A program made the position numbers and the translations under genes. Of a DNA stretch of 64,000 bases, positions 63,434-64,000 are shown piece by piece (the first letter of the stretch is position 1; every line of letters begins with the position of its first letter). Below the pieces are notes generated by a model that saw nothing but the letters and a program-made list of their open reading frames with translations, did not search any database and had not been told where the DNA came from. This stretch comes from Steromphala cineraria. Taxonomy: Eukaryota > Mollusca > Gastropoda > Trochida > Trochidae. The stretch covers positions 61,574,575 through 61,638,574 of the forward strand of contig OU744725.1 of the NCBI GenBank assembly GCA_916613615.1, given 5' to 3'.

Positions 63434-63775
63434 AGGTGAGGTGAGTTGAGTTGAGTTGAGTTGAGTTGCAGTGAGGTGAGGTGAGGTGAGGTGAGGTGAG
63501 GTGAGATTAGGTGAGGTGAGGTGAGGTGAGGTGAGGTGAGTTTAGGTGAGGTGAGGTGAGTTGAGTTGCAGTGAGGTGAGGTGAGGTGAGGTGAGGTGAG
63601 GTGAGGTGAGGTGAGGTGAGGTGAGGTGAGGTGAGGTGAGGTGAGGTGAGGTGAGGTGAGGTGAGGTGAGGTGAGGTGAGGTGAGGTGAGGTGAGGTGAG
63701 GTGAGGTGAGGTGAGGTGAGGTGAGGTGCGGTGAGGTGAGGTGAGGTGAGGTGCGGTGAGGTGAGGTGAGGCGAG
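63434..63775. repeat. (GGTGA)n satellite
   Basis: About 68 five-base units, mostly GGTGA with GTTGA, GTGCG and GCAGT variants. G-rich strand on plus. Confidence 0.95.
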
Positions 63776-64000
63776 ACTATTTACGGTTTAACGCCGCTTC
63801 CAAGAGTATTTCAGTATATCAAGGAGAAAGCGTGTATTAATGTTAATGTTCCCGTGTAACTTATGTACCAAGTTGTGCATTTTATATCCTATTGACATAG
63901 TCCTAAAATACCTACTTACAGCGTGGGACACATGAATAATATATACTTCTTCTACTAAAACTACGTCTGTTCTGTAATGAATGTATTCAGTTAACCATAA

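Overview
This is eukaryotic, intron-rich, AT-rich genomic DNA from an invertebrate. Canonical GT/AG introns, DIRS, Penelope, Mutator, SINE and MITE remnants, and long micro/minisatellites all point that way. The style of the repeats suggests a lophotrochozoan, probably a bivalve mollusc, but that is inference, not proof. There is no bacterial operon, CRISPR array or phage.

Region 1 (about 610-23,200, plus strand) is the 3' part of one large gene. Nineteen exons join in a continuous reading frame of exactly 929 codons (928 residues plus stop). They encode the last part of a cation-independent mannose-6-phosphate receptor (CI-MPR/IGF2R-like): the end of one MRH repeat, about five complete MRH repeats, one membrane helix and an 86-residue cytosolic tail. 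The tail carries YSML and a C-terminal acidic cluster (SDDDML), matching the sorting signals of the vertebrate receptor. The 5' part lies upstream of the window. The introns hold a Mutator-type MITE, microsatellites, a repeat full of AGGTCA half-sites, two SINEs in inverted orientation, a 17-bp minisatellite, a 3.8-kb element, a Penelope-like endonuclease relic and a decayed copy of an exon/intron boundary.

Region 2 (23,200-32,470) is intergenic or 3'UTR, with a minisatellite directly after the stop codon and many palindromic or foldback elements.

Region 3 (32,477-41,308) is a DIRS-type tyrosine-recombinase retrotransposon: 158-bp perfect inverted terminal repeats, an internal complementary region spanning both outer ends, a GC-rich repeated leader, a zinc-finger gag-like ORF, RT-RNase H and a tyrosine recombinase. 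Its RT/RNase H region has been tandemly triplicated (period 1,208 bp), and each copy carries a 10-C run that shifts the frame. The element is inserted in a roughly 170-bp tandem repeat, which gives a natural empty site.

Region 4 (41,310-64,000) has no convincing protein gene. It holds a Mutator-like transposase relic (43.0-43.7 kb, minus), six copies of one MITE family, two of another, foldback elements, a 4.3-kb element bounded by inverted AACGTTTC-rich repeats that contains a plausible four-exon spliced non-coding transcript, a 19-bp minisatellite of about 42 copies and a GGTGA satellite. All domain and family calls come from reading motifs by eye; no database search was run.
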